The position numbers and the translations under genes are program-made. The notes beneath the pieces were generated by a model. That model made no database searches and had not been told where the DNA came from. It worked only from the letters and a program-made list of their open reading frames with translations. Below, piece after piece: positions 31,476 through 43,204 of a stretch of DNA of 64,000 bases. Every line of letters begins with the position of its first letter. Position 1 is the stretch's first letter. Source of the stretch: Sorex araneus (lineage: Eukaryota; Chordata; Mammalia; Eulipotyphla; Soricidae); assembly GCF_027595985.1 (NCBI RefSeq), contig NC_073311.1, forward strand, positions 31,711,557 to 31,775,556, in the 5' to 3' direction.

Positions 31476-33475
31476 CATTGGGCTGAAAAGTTTAAACTTG
31501 AATAGAAAGGTCACAATGGGAAATTATAGATTTTTTAACAAGCAAATGACACATCACTGATTTTGTAAAGACTAATTTTAGTCTTGTGTATCAGTGTTTG
31601 TGGATGAAAATTCATTGGAAACTACCAATTTATAGGAAGATAAAAATCCATGTTTGAAAGAGTGACAAAGCAAGGATAACTACTTCGGATCATAAAAAGA
31701 AAAATGATCCCAGAAATAGAAAATTATTAGAGGCAGAGCAGAAAAGCAACTAGAAGATGAGTCTAAGGTCTAAGAATCTGAATTATTTGGAAATTGTGAT
31801 GGGAAAGAATGGAGCTACATGCACTGAAAGTTAATTAAAATGGGAGCAGCCTTGCTTTAATTTTTAGTCAGTTGGCATTAAAGTGGAAATTCTGGTGTTA
31901 AAGACCTAAATGTTGACATTCTGTTCCCTAGATGTGTAAAATTAAAGCTGGAGTCAATTCATGTTGGAAATACAAAAGTTGTGCTTAATAAGGTAGAGAT
32001 GAAAATTTAAGCGCTGGAAATGACTACATAACTAAGAATGAGAAAGGTGAAGATAAAATAGCTGAAGATGAAAAATTGAAGTCCATTAACAATCCACTTA
32101 CATTATGTCTAGATAAGTAACTACATATGAATGGTAAGTAATTACAAATGAACGGTAACTGGAAGCTATATGTTAATTTACAAAAAGACATAGCTTGTTT
32201 TGTTAACTTTAACACTACACTAATCCAGGAAATATAACCTCTTTCTTCCTGGTTGCCTTATCTTGCTTTGGCTCTTAAAAATTCCCTTGTTCTTCCTTTG
32301 GAAAATGTGGTAGGAATTAACAGACAAGAGGAGAGTAGGATCCAGCTGTATTTCTTCATTCTCCCCTAAATCATTCCCACATCCTGTTCTTTATAGTTAT
32401 GTCTAGAAGGAATTCTCACTGGATTCAAATATTAAGGGATGAGGAGGTATCTGCTTCGAGATAGTATGTTAATTCTGTGTTTTATGCTTATTTCTTTTTC
32501 ATTCTGATGGTTGAAGATAGTTTCTGCTTCTGTTTCATAGGGACCTAGTGAGGACTAATGAGAAAAACTCTGAAGGGCCCAGGGGATGCATATCTATGGG
32601 TATTTCACAGTACACTTAGGCAGCTTATTGTCTTTAGTTCCAGTAAAAATGTCTACTGGGGATAAGTTAAAAGTCTGAAATCTGGTGTTAATACAACAAG
32701 ACTCATGATGTTGGAAAGGAACTTGCTTTTTGAAAACTTCTCTAGAACTTACATGGTTTGTAAGCATGGTGCTAATAATAAAGTGAATAATTAGAAGTAA
32801 TACCTGTTAGAAATTTGTCTCTCTGATGATACAATTGTTCTCATGCTATTTGCCTATTTTTAATAAGAACATGCTGCTTTCTTAAATTGGATAGTGACAA
32901 TAGTCTGATAACACATATCCGAACTGTCTCCATTTCATATCCTCTTGGTTGCAATCACAGTGTCATTGTATTTCTTTTCTTCCTGTACCAAAACAGATTG
33001 ATTTTTAAGAGGAAAATTTCCTAGGTAGCTCTTAGATACCAAGAGAAACTGGCAACCGATAAGACTCCTATTATAACTTTCATTGTAAAATCAGCATAAC
33101 CCCTAGGGAAGGTTGTACCATTTGTGAGAAAACAGTAACCCATCGGGAGATTTAAAAAAAATTAGACCATTTCAATGTAACAAAGCCTTTCAATATAGTA
33201 ATCAGTGACTATTTTAAAAGAACAAGTATACAATTTAGATTGTCACTCAAGGACTGAAATATCAAAGAGATGTAATATCTCTCCATAAATGTTATAATAG
33301 TACATTGAAAAATTAAACAGAATATACTTTTTACTTCTTTGGAGAAAGAATAGAAAAAGTTAACAAATTTAATAAGATTCTGAAAAATACTCTGTTGACA
33401 ATTATTTTTTTCATAAAAGAGATCCTACCAGAAAGTTGGAAGAATGAGTTTAGAAATTAATCCTGAATACAAATC
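31476..33475. other. Gene-free interval
   Basis: No gene or family-level repeat is recognised in about 2 kb of AT-rich sequence. The 31,654-31,675 segment is the twin of 31,036-31,057. Confidence 0.4.
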
Positions 33476-33480
33476 CATCC

Positions 33481-34784
33481 TGTGTAAACACACAACAAAG
33501 GAAAGAGGACATGACACCGGGCATAGGGCAGTGGTGCTCTATCTCTCCCGTTTGGTAGGCTCCAGCTGCTTCCCCTACCCCAGGGAGCTTGATGGCGATG
33601 ATGAGGCAGGTGAAGGAAGGAACGATGGCCAGGCTGGTTAGTCTCAGTTGCAGTATATTTCATTCCCATCTCCATTCTCCTCTTATTCTCCTCCTGCTTC
33701 TTCCTCCCCCATGCTACTTCATTCTCCTTTTCCTCTGGATCTGGATGTGGATTTAGCTTCTCCAGATCTGGCACTGGAACTGGCCCCCAGCCCACTTTTT
33801 CAGCCTAGTTAAATCCCCAAGCATGAGGGATTGGGGCTTACACATAGGTGTGGTCACAATCAATAGGGGTAAAGTTCTTTCCCTCAGAGGATGCTTCTTC
33901 TAGGACAGATTCTCTTTCAGTAGGGCACCCACCCAAGAGTGGAATCCCATGGGTGTGTTTTTCCTCTCCTTGTCCAACTAACATATAAGCATTCATAACA
34001 TTAATCATTTTGTATGGACATAGCAAGAGAAGCATTAAGCTTATAGAATTGCTTTCCTGAGGTCACCTCGATCTCAGACTACAGTGCTCAGGCCAGATTA
34101 GTCTTTCCTATCCCTAGCAGGGCCCTAGTCTCATCGTTACTTTTGGATCATAACATGACATGTCCATGACCAAGCTCTTAACTTATAGTTAAGCATTAGG
34201 CACTTTGGCCAGGCCCATCTCGATGCCAGTGTAGCACATAACTCACCACTTGCCCTGGGTCTGTCCTGTCCCTTGTCGGGACCCTGCCTTTGGGGTGCTA
34301 GGAACTAAGGGCAACTGAGGCTTAAGTCGAGAAAGCAGATGCTCAGGAATGAATTAATATTCGAAGCCAATTAAATCTCATGTTACAAAAGCATATTAAC
34401 AACTGTCTTTCTTTGTCTTTACAAAAAGGACATTGCTTTAAACTAAACTATTCAAAAGACACGAGGAGAGGAGAAAGCCATTATTAACTTACAATACAAC
34501 TTCAGTGTCCTAGAAAGGTCTGACCTTATAAATTAACAGAGTCTGATTAGGGGAAAAGCTGATTAACTGGTTGGGGAAGAGAGCATAGAGAAGTGGTTAC
34601 GGATAGACAAAGGAATGGGAGTGACTCGAGAGCACTTCGATGGGTGTGACCCGATAAACCTAAGCTCCCTGTAGCAAGGAGAACAGGACATACCAATGTT
34701 GTCTTAAAATGTTTAAAGATTATTACCAGATATGCCTAAACTTTTCGTGGCAAGGGAGAAAGGACAAACCAATGATATCCTACA
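33481..34784 (-). mobile_element. Solo ERV LTR (family shared with 58.7-60.7 kb), 5-bp TSD
   Basis: Plus-strand ends are TGTGTAAACAC and TATCCTACA, flanked by CATCC at 33,476-33,480 and 34,785-34,789. It aligns over most of its length with 58,704-60,731 minus the LINE-1. Shared text includes CAGCCTAGTTAAATC, AGGTGTGGTCACAATCAATAGG, CATTTTGTATGGACA, CTCAGACTACAGTGCTCAGG, ACTTATAGTTAAG and CAGGCCCATCTCGATGCC. A CT-rich region near 33,665-33,740 has no counterpart of equal length. No internal retroviral genes adjoin it. Confidence 0.85.
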
Positions 34785-34889
34785 CATCCCATTTGACTAC
34801 TTTCTTATATTATTTCCTCAAATAGATATTTAATCTGGTTTTTATTTCTTGATTTGTGAAATGAGAAATAATAACTATTTATTTGCAGA

Positions 34890-34993
34890 CTAATTATGCT
34901 TAGCATGCAGTCAGTATCTAGTGAAATGCACTCATCCTTTGCTTAGCATACACTAGGTGTCTAGTAAATGAACTCATGCTTTTGCTTAGAGAT
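34890..34993. repeat. Diverged tandem duplication (about 44 bp)
   Basis: TTATGCTTAGCATGCAG...CTAGTGAAATGCACTCAT is followed by TTTGCTTAGCATACACTAGG...CTAGTAAATGAACTCAT and a third partial TTTTGCTTAGA. It lies immediately left of the next LTR. Confidence 0.75.
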
Positions 34994-34998
34994 ACTGA

Positions 34999-35780
34999 TG
35001 TCGGTGGGCCCCACGGGTGACTTACATGAAGCGGGGAGGAGAAAGACGGTCACTTTCTCTCCAACCGCCTCAAACACCCGGGACCCAGGGTTACTGGGTT
35101 CTCGTCTCGCTCACGGAAAAGAATTTCAGGAGTAGACAAGCAGTGAAGTAACAGATTTTATTTAGAGATTTCTGAGGGAAGGAGGAAGGGATTAGTGGGA
35201 GAGAAAATAGTAAGAATAACGCACTCAAGAGAGAACGCGGGCTTCTCCAAGGGTGGAGAGAGCTCTACACACATCCTAGCACTGGACACGAAAGCATGAA
35301 AGTACACATCTCAAGGGGGGAGATGCGGGCGACACATGTGCTCGGCCACATGGCACAAGCAGCACATGGGCTCAGGCAGCATATGCGGGCCCTTCCTTTG
35401 TTCAAGGTGGCCTTTATAGGGTTTCTCCAACCTGCCCCCACGTGGGGGCTTCTTCCCAAGTAAAAGTCCGTTGCTAAGGAGGTTACCAGGGAGGCTGGGT
35501 CTTCTTTAGGCTGGACCTCCTCAGGGTCTGCTGAAGGTCTTATCAGGTCCGTTTCCTGTATCCACAGGGTGGATCAGTCTCAGGATTCTCCTCCCCAGAG
35601 ACTTTGATAATCTAAGTTTCATTGCCAGGGGCCTTTCCCTATCTACCTGCCTACACCAATACAATGTTGCTGTATTATTTCTTTTTAAATAACTCTCCAT
35701 TCTAGTTTCCCAATGAGTGAAATCATCCAAGTCCACGTTTGTTTATTTGAAAAGATGTAACATCACATAGCAACTACACA
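34999..35780 (-). mobile_element. ERV LTR, probable 4-bp TSD
   Basis: Plus-strand ends TGTCGGTGGGCC and CAACTACACA, flanked by CTGA at 34,995-34,998 and 35,781-35,784. In minus orientation AATAAA (complement of TTTATT near 35,158) is followed by a GC-rich end with CCCGGGTGTTTGAGG, typical of R-U5. A 4-bp duplication would fit a gamma-type retrovirus. Right-end placement rests on the short TSD and is less certain. Confidence 0.65.
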
Positions 35781-35784
35781 CTGA

Positions 35785-37190
35785 TTTTCAGTGAATTGAA
35801 AAAAGATCAGAACAATGTGAATTGCTAAAAGTCTCATTATAGCTAGTTTTCAAGCTAAGTGCTAAGTGCTAAGAACATGTGACATCCACAATTTTTATTA
35901 AAATACATACAGTGAAATCCCTGGTTGATTTATAGCCACATAAAACACTGAGCATAGTACCATGCAACAAAAGATACCACCTCCCCCCTTTCTTGCAATC
36001 TTCCTCATAATAGTCTCAAACTAATTTCAATTCACATCCCTTAAAGATTATTTCTCTTCATATACTAGGCATCTTGTAGATATCACAACTTTCTTTCTGT
36101 AGTAAATTGTTTAGGATATCACAATGAAAGACACAAATACTGTTTGTTATTTATTACTAATTAAGTACTTTGAATTTATCATATTGGACCTAGGTAGTAT
36201 TACTTTTACTGGATCTGTGATTATCAAATGCTGAACTGGGTCCTTGAATTTGGTGTTCAATAGAATCATCAGGGATATATATTTATGTATATAGTCTAGT
36301 ACCTTACCTCAGTCTTCTTAAATAATTTTAATAAAATTTAATAAAAAATCATCTACACATAAAACATCAGGTAAATTTTTTCAAATGCATATAAAGTAAA
36401 ATTAATGAATGATTCCTATTTTACTTTCCCTCAACTGCTAGAGAATTTTAAGTTTGATATAAATTTCAAAAAGAGAAAAAAAGATTGCTGCATCAATTAT
36501 GTTCTGCTGATATTATAGATATAGTACATATAGCTTCTAAGTTATACTTTTAAAAATATTACACAGTATGAGAAAATGTGTAATATAAAATATTAAGTGG
36601 AGGAATAAGGATAAACAGTACATATTTTTTAAATAGTCCAAACATTTCTTTCTGCATATGCTGGTCTTAGTATAACCCCACAAGTTGGGAGAAGAAATAT
36701 CCCTATCATACTTACAATCTATTTGGTAAAAAGAATTTTGTGGAAACTAAGAATTTTCAAGCAGGGATGGCATGGAAAGATTCTTATGGTTCCTGAATCT
36801 CAAACATTTCTACTACCTATGGATTCTCAATCTTTCCCCAGAGATTAAGAAGACTGGAAAAAATTAGAATGAGACACAGAAGAAAATTTGGAAAAATACT
36901 ACATCGTTTAGCAGTGTCGTTAATAGTTGTATCTAATCTTCTTGATAGATTGAATTAGATACTGATTTCAAATCCTCAAGGGTGAGCTTTTCTTTTAGTC
37001 ATTTATCTGTGAGTAAATGGCAACTGTTCTAGACATCTCAAAGTTTTAATTTTTAAATGTAAAGATTTCTTACTTTGCCTAGAAATTCGGTCTGTCTTCA
37101 TAAAATAGAATAAATGAAGTATTTTTTCTTTCCATTCACACCTAAAGATTCATAATGGGTTGTATTTTGTTTGGAAAATTTTCTGGTATT
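35785..37190. other. Gene-free interval
   Basis: Strongly AT-rich. No gene or repeat is recognised. Confidence 0.4.
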
Positions 37191-37194
37191 CGTC

Positions 37195-37266
37195 AGGAAT
37201 GAGAGTGAAAAAATGATCACCATTTTTCTATATGCTTTGCACATAGTAGGAAGTCAATAATTTAAC
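37195..37266 (+). mobile_element. LINE-2 or MIR 3' end, short
   Basis: TATGCTTTGCACATAGTAGG followed by AAGTCAATAATTTAAC is the terminal 'cacatagtaggtgctcaataaat' landmark. Confidence 0.5.
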
Positions 37267-37269
37267 ACG

Positions 37270-38878
37270 ATTGTATTCCACTTTTTACAGTGCTTTTTTA
37301 AAAGCTGAGTGAAATCATCAAAGGCTGATAAACAAAAGTTTCTAGTCTCAACATTCCTCATATTTCCTCCTTCTGCCTTCTGATACAGGAGATACATTTT
37401 ATTTAAGTGTCAGGAGGGCTGCATAAGGCAGAAGCACAATGAATAATACCAATTTTGCTTTCACTCAAGTGTGTGTTTGATCAGTAACAGGTGATTAAAC
37501 CTCTTATGGTATTACCTTGCTGACTGGAGGCACTCACCACATTCCGCTGGTTTCTAAGGCAACTGATTAAAGAATTTAAGAACTGAGGCCTCATTTATAC
37601 TGATGCCCTTGGAAAGGTAGAGTTACTTTTCCAGCAGGCTAACCTGGGAGACAAGGCTTATTTGTTGTAATGTTTTCCATTTCACTGAATTTCACAACAC
37701 AAGGTGCTCAGATACCTTTTGGTAGAACCTCCTGGAAAATGTTACCAATATAAATATTGGTAGAGCTCAGTTTTGCCAATCCCAAAGAACGGTTGGTGGT
37801 ATAACTGGTAAATAGGTGGTAACTCAATGAAGACTGTGTTTTCCCTCTTAGCTTCACTTTTTATTTACTTCTTTGCACTCCAACTCACAATTGGTGATAG
37901 TGGTGAAGTTAGGCCAACACCTCAGAGAAGGATTCTCCCTTAGAAAACGCCATGGAGTTGATGGCCAATACAGACAGGCATTACATGCAGTTGTCTTTAG
38001 CCATGACATTCACTGTGATAAACTATCATTAAGAGAAATTCAGTGGTTTTCTGGAATGAGCTATTTTGAGTTATAAACTGATCTTCCAGGAGAATCAGTG
38101 CTTACTTCCAAATGGGAGGGTAAAGAGATTTCTTTTTCTTTTTTATTGAAGAGGCAGCAGTCTGCAATCTGATCAATAAAATTTTCACTACTTCTGTAGT
38201 ATTCCTAGCTTCAACCATTGCTTTCTTTTTGTGATTAATAATCCAAATACCTGGAACAAATTATATATTTTTTTAGCTCACTGAAGTGTGATATGACTAT
38301 TTCATTACCATGTAAAAGTTACCATCTCTGTTGTCTTTTCTTCTAAAAGAAACATTAAACCTAAATATTTAAATCTTAGCTATCAAATAGTGATAAGAGG
38401 CAATATTCATTACTCTGTGATACAAAATCAATGTTGATCACTTTCTTTATAATTTTGGACAATATTACTAGAACTCTTGAAGTCTTTTGCTAAACTTCAA
38501 AATTGCAATAAAATATGCACAGTTAAGGAATGATTCTCACATGCAGGTACATGCAAGAATGTAAACTATGAGATCTTGCCTGTTGGCTCACTACTGTATC
38601 TTGTTGCTGTTTATAGGTATAGAGAAGGTTCTGATGATAGAATGAATGAGTGAGTAAGTGAACGACTGGATAGATTAATGAATTAATAGAGGTATACTAC
38701 ATTGTAAATTAGTTGAATGAGGTTATTATATGTTTACTGGAGGTCCTAGCTCACCGATCAAAGCAGAATTTGCAGGGAAAGATCCAGCTGGAAGCTTGGG
38801 AAGAATTCAATTTTAGCAGGAGAATGTGCTTTTTAGTTGTGTGGATCAGTAGGAAAAGAAATAATGATAATAAGATAC
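37270..38878. other. Gene-free interval
   Basis: No recognised gene. Two 60-70 codon frames (from 37,873 and 38,713) lack any known motif. A run near 38,640-38,690 (GAATGAATGAGTGAGTAAG) may be an L2 tail. Confidence 0.35.
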
Positions 38879-38879
38879 T

Positions 38880-39062
38880 ATGCATTTCACAAATATGATG
38901 AATCCTTATAACATTGTACAAAGTAAATGGAATTATCTCCTTACAAGATGTGAAAAATTAGGTCCCTGGAAGTTAAGTGGCTTCATAATATCCTATAACT
39001 AGTAAGAGATAGTTAAGTTTCAAAATCCTGGTTACTTTCAAAGTCTATGTTCTTCTCCTAAA
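38880..39062 (-). mobile_element. MIR SINE
   Basis: GGAATTATCTCCTTACAAG, GTGAAAAATTAGGTCCCTGG, AAGTTAAGTGGCTTCATAAT, CTATAACTAGTAAGAG, CAAAATCCTGGTTACTTTC follow the reversed MIR core in order. Confidence 0.75.
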
Positions 39063-39226
39063 TTGACAAGAATGATTGGCTTTGGACATGGCTAAGTGTT
39101 TAATATGAGGAGGTGAGAGAGTCCAGTGATCAAGTATTTCTCAGAATCCTAAGAGGGTTTTGAGACAGTCCCCCAGGCCCCCAATATCAGGAGAATCCTT
39201 TGATCAGGGAACAAGTCACTGTGCTG

Positions 39227-39382
39227 TTTTTTTTTCTTTTTTTTCTTTTTGGGTCACACCCAGCGATGCTCAGGGGTTACTCCTGGCTCTGCACTCAGGA
39301 ATTACTCCTGGCGGTGCTTGGGGGACCATATGGGATGCCGGGGATCGAACCCGGGTCGGCCGCGTGCTATCGCTCCGGCCCC
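39227..39382 (-). mobile_element. tRNA-derived SINE, type A, youngest-looking copy, with internal deletion and TSD
   Basis: CTTTTTGGGTCACACCCAGC, GGGGATCGAACCCGGGTC, GGCCGCGTGC, then directly TATCGCTCCGGCCCC. About 25 bp of the head between two GTGC motifs is missing. CTGTGCTG flanks it at 39,219-39,226 and 39,383-39,390. Confidence 0.96.
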
Positions 39383-39399
39383 CTGTGCTGGGGGTTTGG

Positions 39400-39985
39400 G
39401 TTAACAGGCAGGAGGATTACTGTAGGAAAGAAGGAAGTAGAACCCTCAAGAGAAATTGGGTTACTGGTTAGGTTAAGTGACTGTGTCAGGACAATGACTC
39501 AGACACAGAGTATGTTTATTTTCTATTTCTAGATAAAACCACACACACAGCAGCTTGAAATAGCATCCATCTATCAGTTCACAGTTCTGTAGGCCAGAGG
39601 TCCAGGCAGCTTCCACTGGGAGCTCTTCTTCACAAAGCCCAAATCCAGGTGTGTGGAGGTGAGGCTCTTTCCTGGAGAGTCTGGGGAAGAATTTGCTTTT
39701 AGACCCAGGTATCTTGGTAGCAGGATTTAGTTCTTCGTGGTTGTGGGAATGAGGGTTCTGCTTCCTTATTGGCTGATGTCTGGGACCACTCTAGTTTCAA
39801 GGCAGCCCTCAGCTACTGCCCTGCTGCCTCCTCCACTCGCCATTGAAGACTTCCCTTGCAGCACATCCCTTTCACCAGCTGAATCTTTCTAAGTTCTTTT
39901 CCTACCAGCTGGATAAAATTCTCTGCTCTTAAAGGTCATGCATGATAAGAATTGAACCATTTGAATAATCTTCCTATTTCAAGGT
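39400..39985. other. Gene-free interval
   Basis: No gene or repeat is recognised. Confidence 0.35.
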
Positions 39986-39987
39986 AA

Positions 39988-40577
39988 TGGCAGAATCTCC
40001 TGCCCTCGAACCAGGCTGTCTTCATCGGGGCCCCCTCAAAGGGGGGCAGATTGATCTCCTTCCCTACCCCAAGCAGAACCCTGGCAGCCAAAAACCTCCA
40101 GAACCCAGCTGTAGCCATGCTCAAGGCCACTCTCCACATGCTCAGATGAGCCTCATCCATGAAGGAACCAACAGAGGAACTGTATGTGGGACCCGGAGCT
40201 GAGATCTCCAAGCATGCTTGGATTGGGGCTGGGCCTCCTCCACCCAGATCCCCAGATTTCCAGTAGCTTGGCAGTCACACCCACAAACTGCCCTAACCCC
40301 CTACCCCCCACTTGTCCCCAGGTGCCATGTAATCTCATCAACGGCCAAGATCCAGAGACTATAAAACAAAGCTTCCAGAAGAGAGCCATGCAGAATCTTG
40401 CATGGCAGAGCCTGGCAAGCTACCTGCAGCGTATTCGATATGCCAAAAACAATAACAATAATGGGTCTCACTCCCCTGACCCTGAACATTGCAGGGACAA
40501 ATGGAGATGTTGCTAGCATCTGCTTGAGCAAATCGATAAACAACGGTATGACAGTGACACATGATACAGTGATTTCA
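39988..40577 (+). mobile_element. RTE-tail non-autonomous element C
   Basis: It starts near CAGAATCTCCTGCCC, with CCAGGCTGTCTTCATCGGGG and TACCCCAAGCAGAACCC, then AACCTCCAGAACCCAGC and CTCATCCATGAAGG. A C-rich stretch near 40,195-40,320 is unique to this copy. Then come CTCATCAACGGCC, a GGCAGAGCCTGGCAAGC unit, GTATTCGATATGCC, CAGGGACAAATGGAGATG and the RTE end GAGCAAATCGATAAACAAC with tail GTGACACATGATACAGTG. It has no long reading frame of its own, so it would depend on enzymes from an RTE element. Confidence 0.88.
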
Positions 40578-40579
40578 AG

Positions 40580-42568
40580 GTAACAAGTCAGTAACGTTAA
40601 TTCTGTTTCCCTGGTTTTCCATATAAACTAATAGAATCATGGAAATGAGGTAAGAAATACAGATCGGGAGAATAGAAAGAAAAATCTTGGGTGGAAAGAA
40701 TGTTTAGAAATCAGTCTTGTGCAAAAATATTCTCTTCCTAGAGTAAAAGCCACAGTGGCGTATCTAAGACCCGATATGTTTAGCTCTTTAAGTTCCTGGT
40801 GCTTCAGGTCAACTAGACCAAACTGTGAACCTAGGATGACTGCACCCAGATGACCAACCGTGATTCATTCTGAGTCCCTTTACAAGACTGACAGCTCAGG
40901 TGACTTAGGGGAAATGAGGAAGTTGCCCAGACAATGCCTCAGGTGGGGCTCCTCTGTTTCTGACCTCCTTAGAAATGACACCAGAGGCTTGCGAATAGCA
41001 GAATTTTGTCATTGAGAATTTTGTTGCTGGAGGAAGGTGTGCTATGATAATGATGAGAAAGTCTGTGGTGTCTCTGGCATCTTTGAAACTTTTTCATGGG
41101 GGAAAGAAGTTTTGCCCATGGCCCATTTCTCTGTTCCAAGGCAGCAGGCAGTGGACTCTGACCTGCAGAATGACTTCGTCAAAGTTCTCACATCACAGAC
41201 AGCTCTGAGACTAGATGACTTGAGACAGAGGAATGATTATTTACAAACTGTAGTTATTTTCATTTTTTTCTGTGGCAGGAAAACTCCAGTGTTTCAGTGT
41301 AAAGTCTCTTCACTTAGGCAGACAACTTTTGCCAAGGGCAACAACTAAAAATAAAATCTTTTTGTACCTTTATTTCTGGACTTCCTCACTTAATCAGAAG
41401 CTTCTACAGGGATAGTAGAATAGGCCACAGTCTAGAGTATTTTAAAATCACTGAATTCTCCAGATAGCACAGTAACTGCATTGTATCAAGTGTCTAGCTC
41501 ACCTATTTAATATGTTTGGAAAGGAGTTTAGAAAAGACAATTTAATATTCTGACAGTATTGAATGTCGGCATCAAGAGTTCAGTAGAGTTTAGATTTCCT
41601 TCCTCTACCTTTGAAACATGCTACTTACTTTTTAGAGGAGACTCAAGCTCTACATTTTCACTCATAATCAAGTGGAACAGATCTGACTAGTGGGTTCCTC
41701 AGAATGATTGCTAGACTCTGTAAATAAGCAGCTGTCCCCGATTAACCTGGAGGGGAATGAAAGACAGCAAGTTAATGGGAATATTCTTCACACACTCCAT
41801 TTACACATCTGACCTGAGACCATGCTTTTGCTTTTCCCCTTGACCTTGTTATTTCATTTCTATTAGTGAATTCATGAAGATGATCTTTTCTTATTTTGTC
41901 AAACCACGATCATTAGAAGTCATTGACAGCATTTGCAGGGGTGAATCTTCTGGCTTCCTACTCCACCCCTTTCACCTTCCATTCCCCAGAACAGTGCAAA
42001 GCGGTATTTCTGAAAGTGGTGTTGGCACATTTCCTCTCTGAGGCCCTGATCTTTCCCAACACATTCCACTTCTCCTCCCCAAGTTGCTGCCTCAAGTGTG
42101 TGACACTTTGAGCTCTAAAATGAAAGAACACTGGTGAGATTTGAGTGGGATTTAACACTTGACTTTTAGGAACAAATACCAGCTTTGAAATGAATGGATG
42201 GCACAGCTTGGGAGCTGGTCTTATTTTGTCTGGCTTTCAGTAGATGGGAGACTAACTCCGTCTCTGCCAGTCTGTGTCTGGAATGCCTGGCTACTGGCAG
42301 GGGAGTATTGCCGGGTATTCCTCTGGGCCTCAGAGGGACACAGCTCTGAGCTGAGATGCAGAGAGATTAGTTTTTATTCTCCTTTGGCAGGACCAAAAGC
42401 ATTGGTTTGACTGAGAATCTAGAACAATGTTTTTAATCTTTTCACACTGGGACGCAGACTTAGAGCTGTAGACTGGCATGAAGGCCTCTGATCTTCTCTC
42501 GCCTGTACTCATATTTGAGGGTTGCCATAGTGAACTGCTAACTTGGAGACCTCAAGTAGCCAAAATGT
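40580..42568. other. Gene-free interval
   Basis: No gene or repeat is recognised. A 103-codon frame from 41,037 has no known motif and no supporting splice or promoter context. Confidence 0.35.
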
Positions 42569-42569
42569 A

Positions 42570-42745
42570 TTTTGGGGGTCAGAGACACAGTATAGGGGGT
42601 TTCATGCCTGCATGTTGCTTGCATGTATGAGGCCAACTCCAGTTCAATCCCCGGCATCATTTAAGCACCACCTGGAGTGATCCTTCAGCACAGAGCCAGG
42701 AATAGCCTCTGAGTACCCCGAGGTGTGGCTAAAAACTGATCCCAA
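42570..42745 (+). mobile_element. tRNA-derived SINE, type A
   Basis: GGGGGTCAGAGACACAGTA, TTCAATCCCCGGCATC, AGCACCACCTGGAGTGATCC, GCACAGAGCCAGGAATAGCC, GAGGTGTGGC. Confidence 0.82.
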
Positions 42746-43204
42746 GACCCACAGAGTGTCCTATATGTCAGTTCTGGGTAGCAAGTTGTTGGAAATCATA
42801 TCCTAGGATCATGTGCCCTTGCAATCCTGGGTGGAAATTTGGCCCTTGGTTTTTGCTAGCTTCTGGTAGTGGCTGCCAATACTTGGTATTCCTGGTTCTG
42901 CAGTTCAACAATGTCATCTCTGCCTCTTTCTTCTAAAGGCCTTTATTTCCATATTTGTTTCTTCACATGCAGTTGTTCTTTCTATAACAGTGTCCATAGT
43001 TTCCTCTTCTAAACCCCTGAGTCATACGGATTTAGGGCCTGCTCTTCTTCCTTCTAACCTGAGGAATCAAAGAACCTAAGTCCAATTAAGGTCACATTCA
43101 GAGTACTAGGATGTAGAACTTCAGCAACCCACCACATTTTCTCTTCTAACACGTTGATTAGAAAATACTATGAGTTGAGCCAGGAAAGGCAACACAAACT
43201 CTTT

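Noticed and set aside
33481-34784. Part of an intact provirus with the neighbouring 35-kb LTR
   Set aside because: The two LTRs belong to different families, each has its own TSD, and only about 200 bp without retroviral code lies between them.
41037-41348. 103-codon unrecognised frame
   Set aside because: No family landmark and no regulatory context. Treated as chance.
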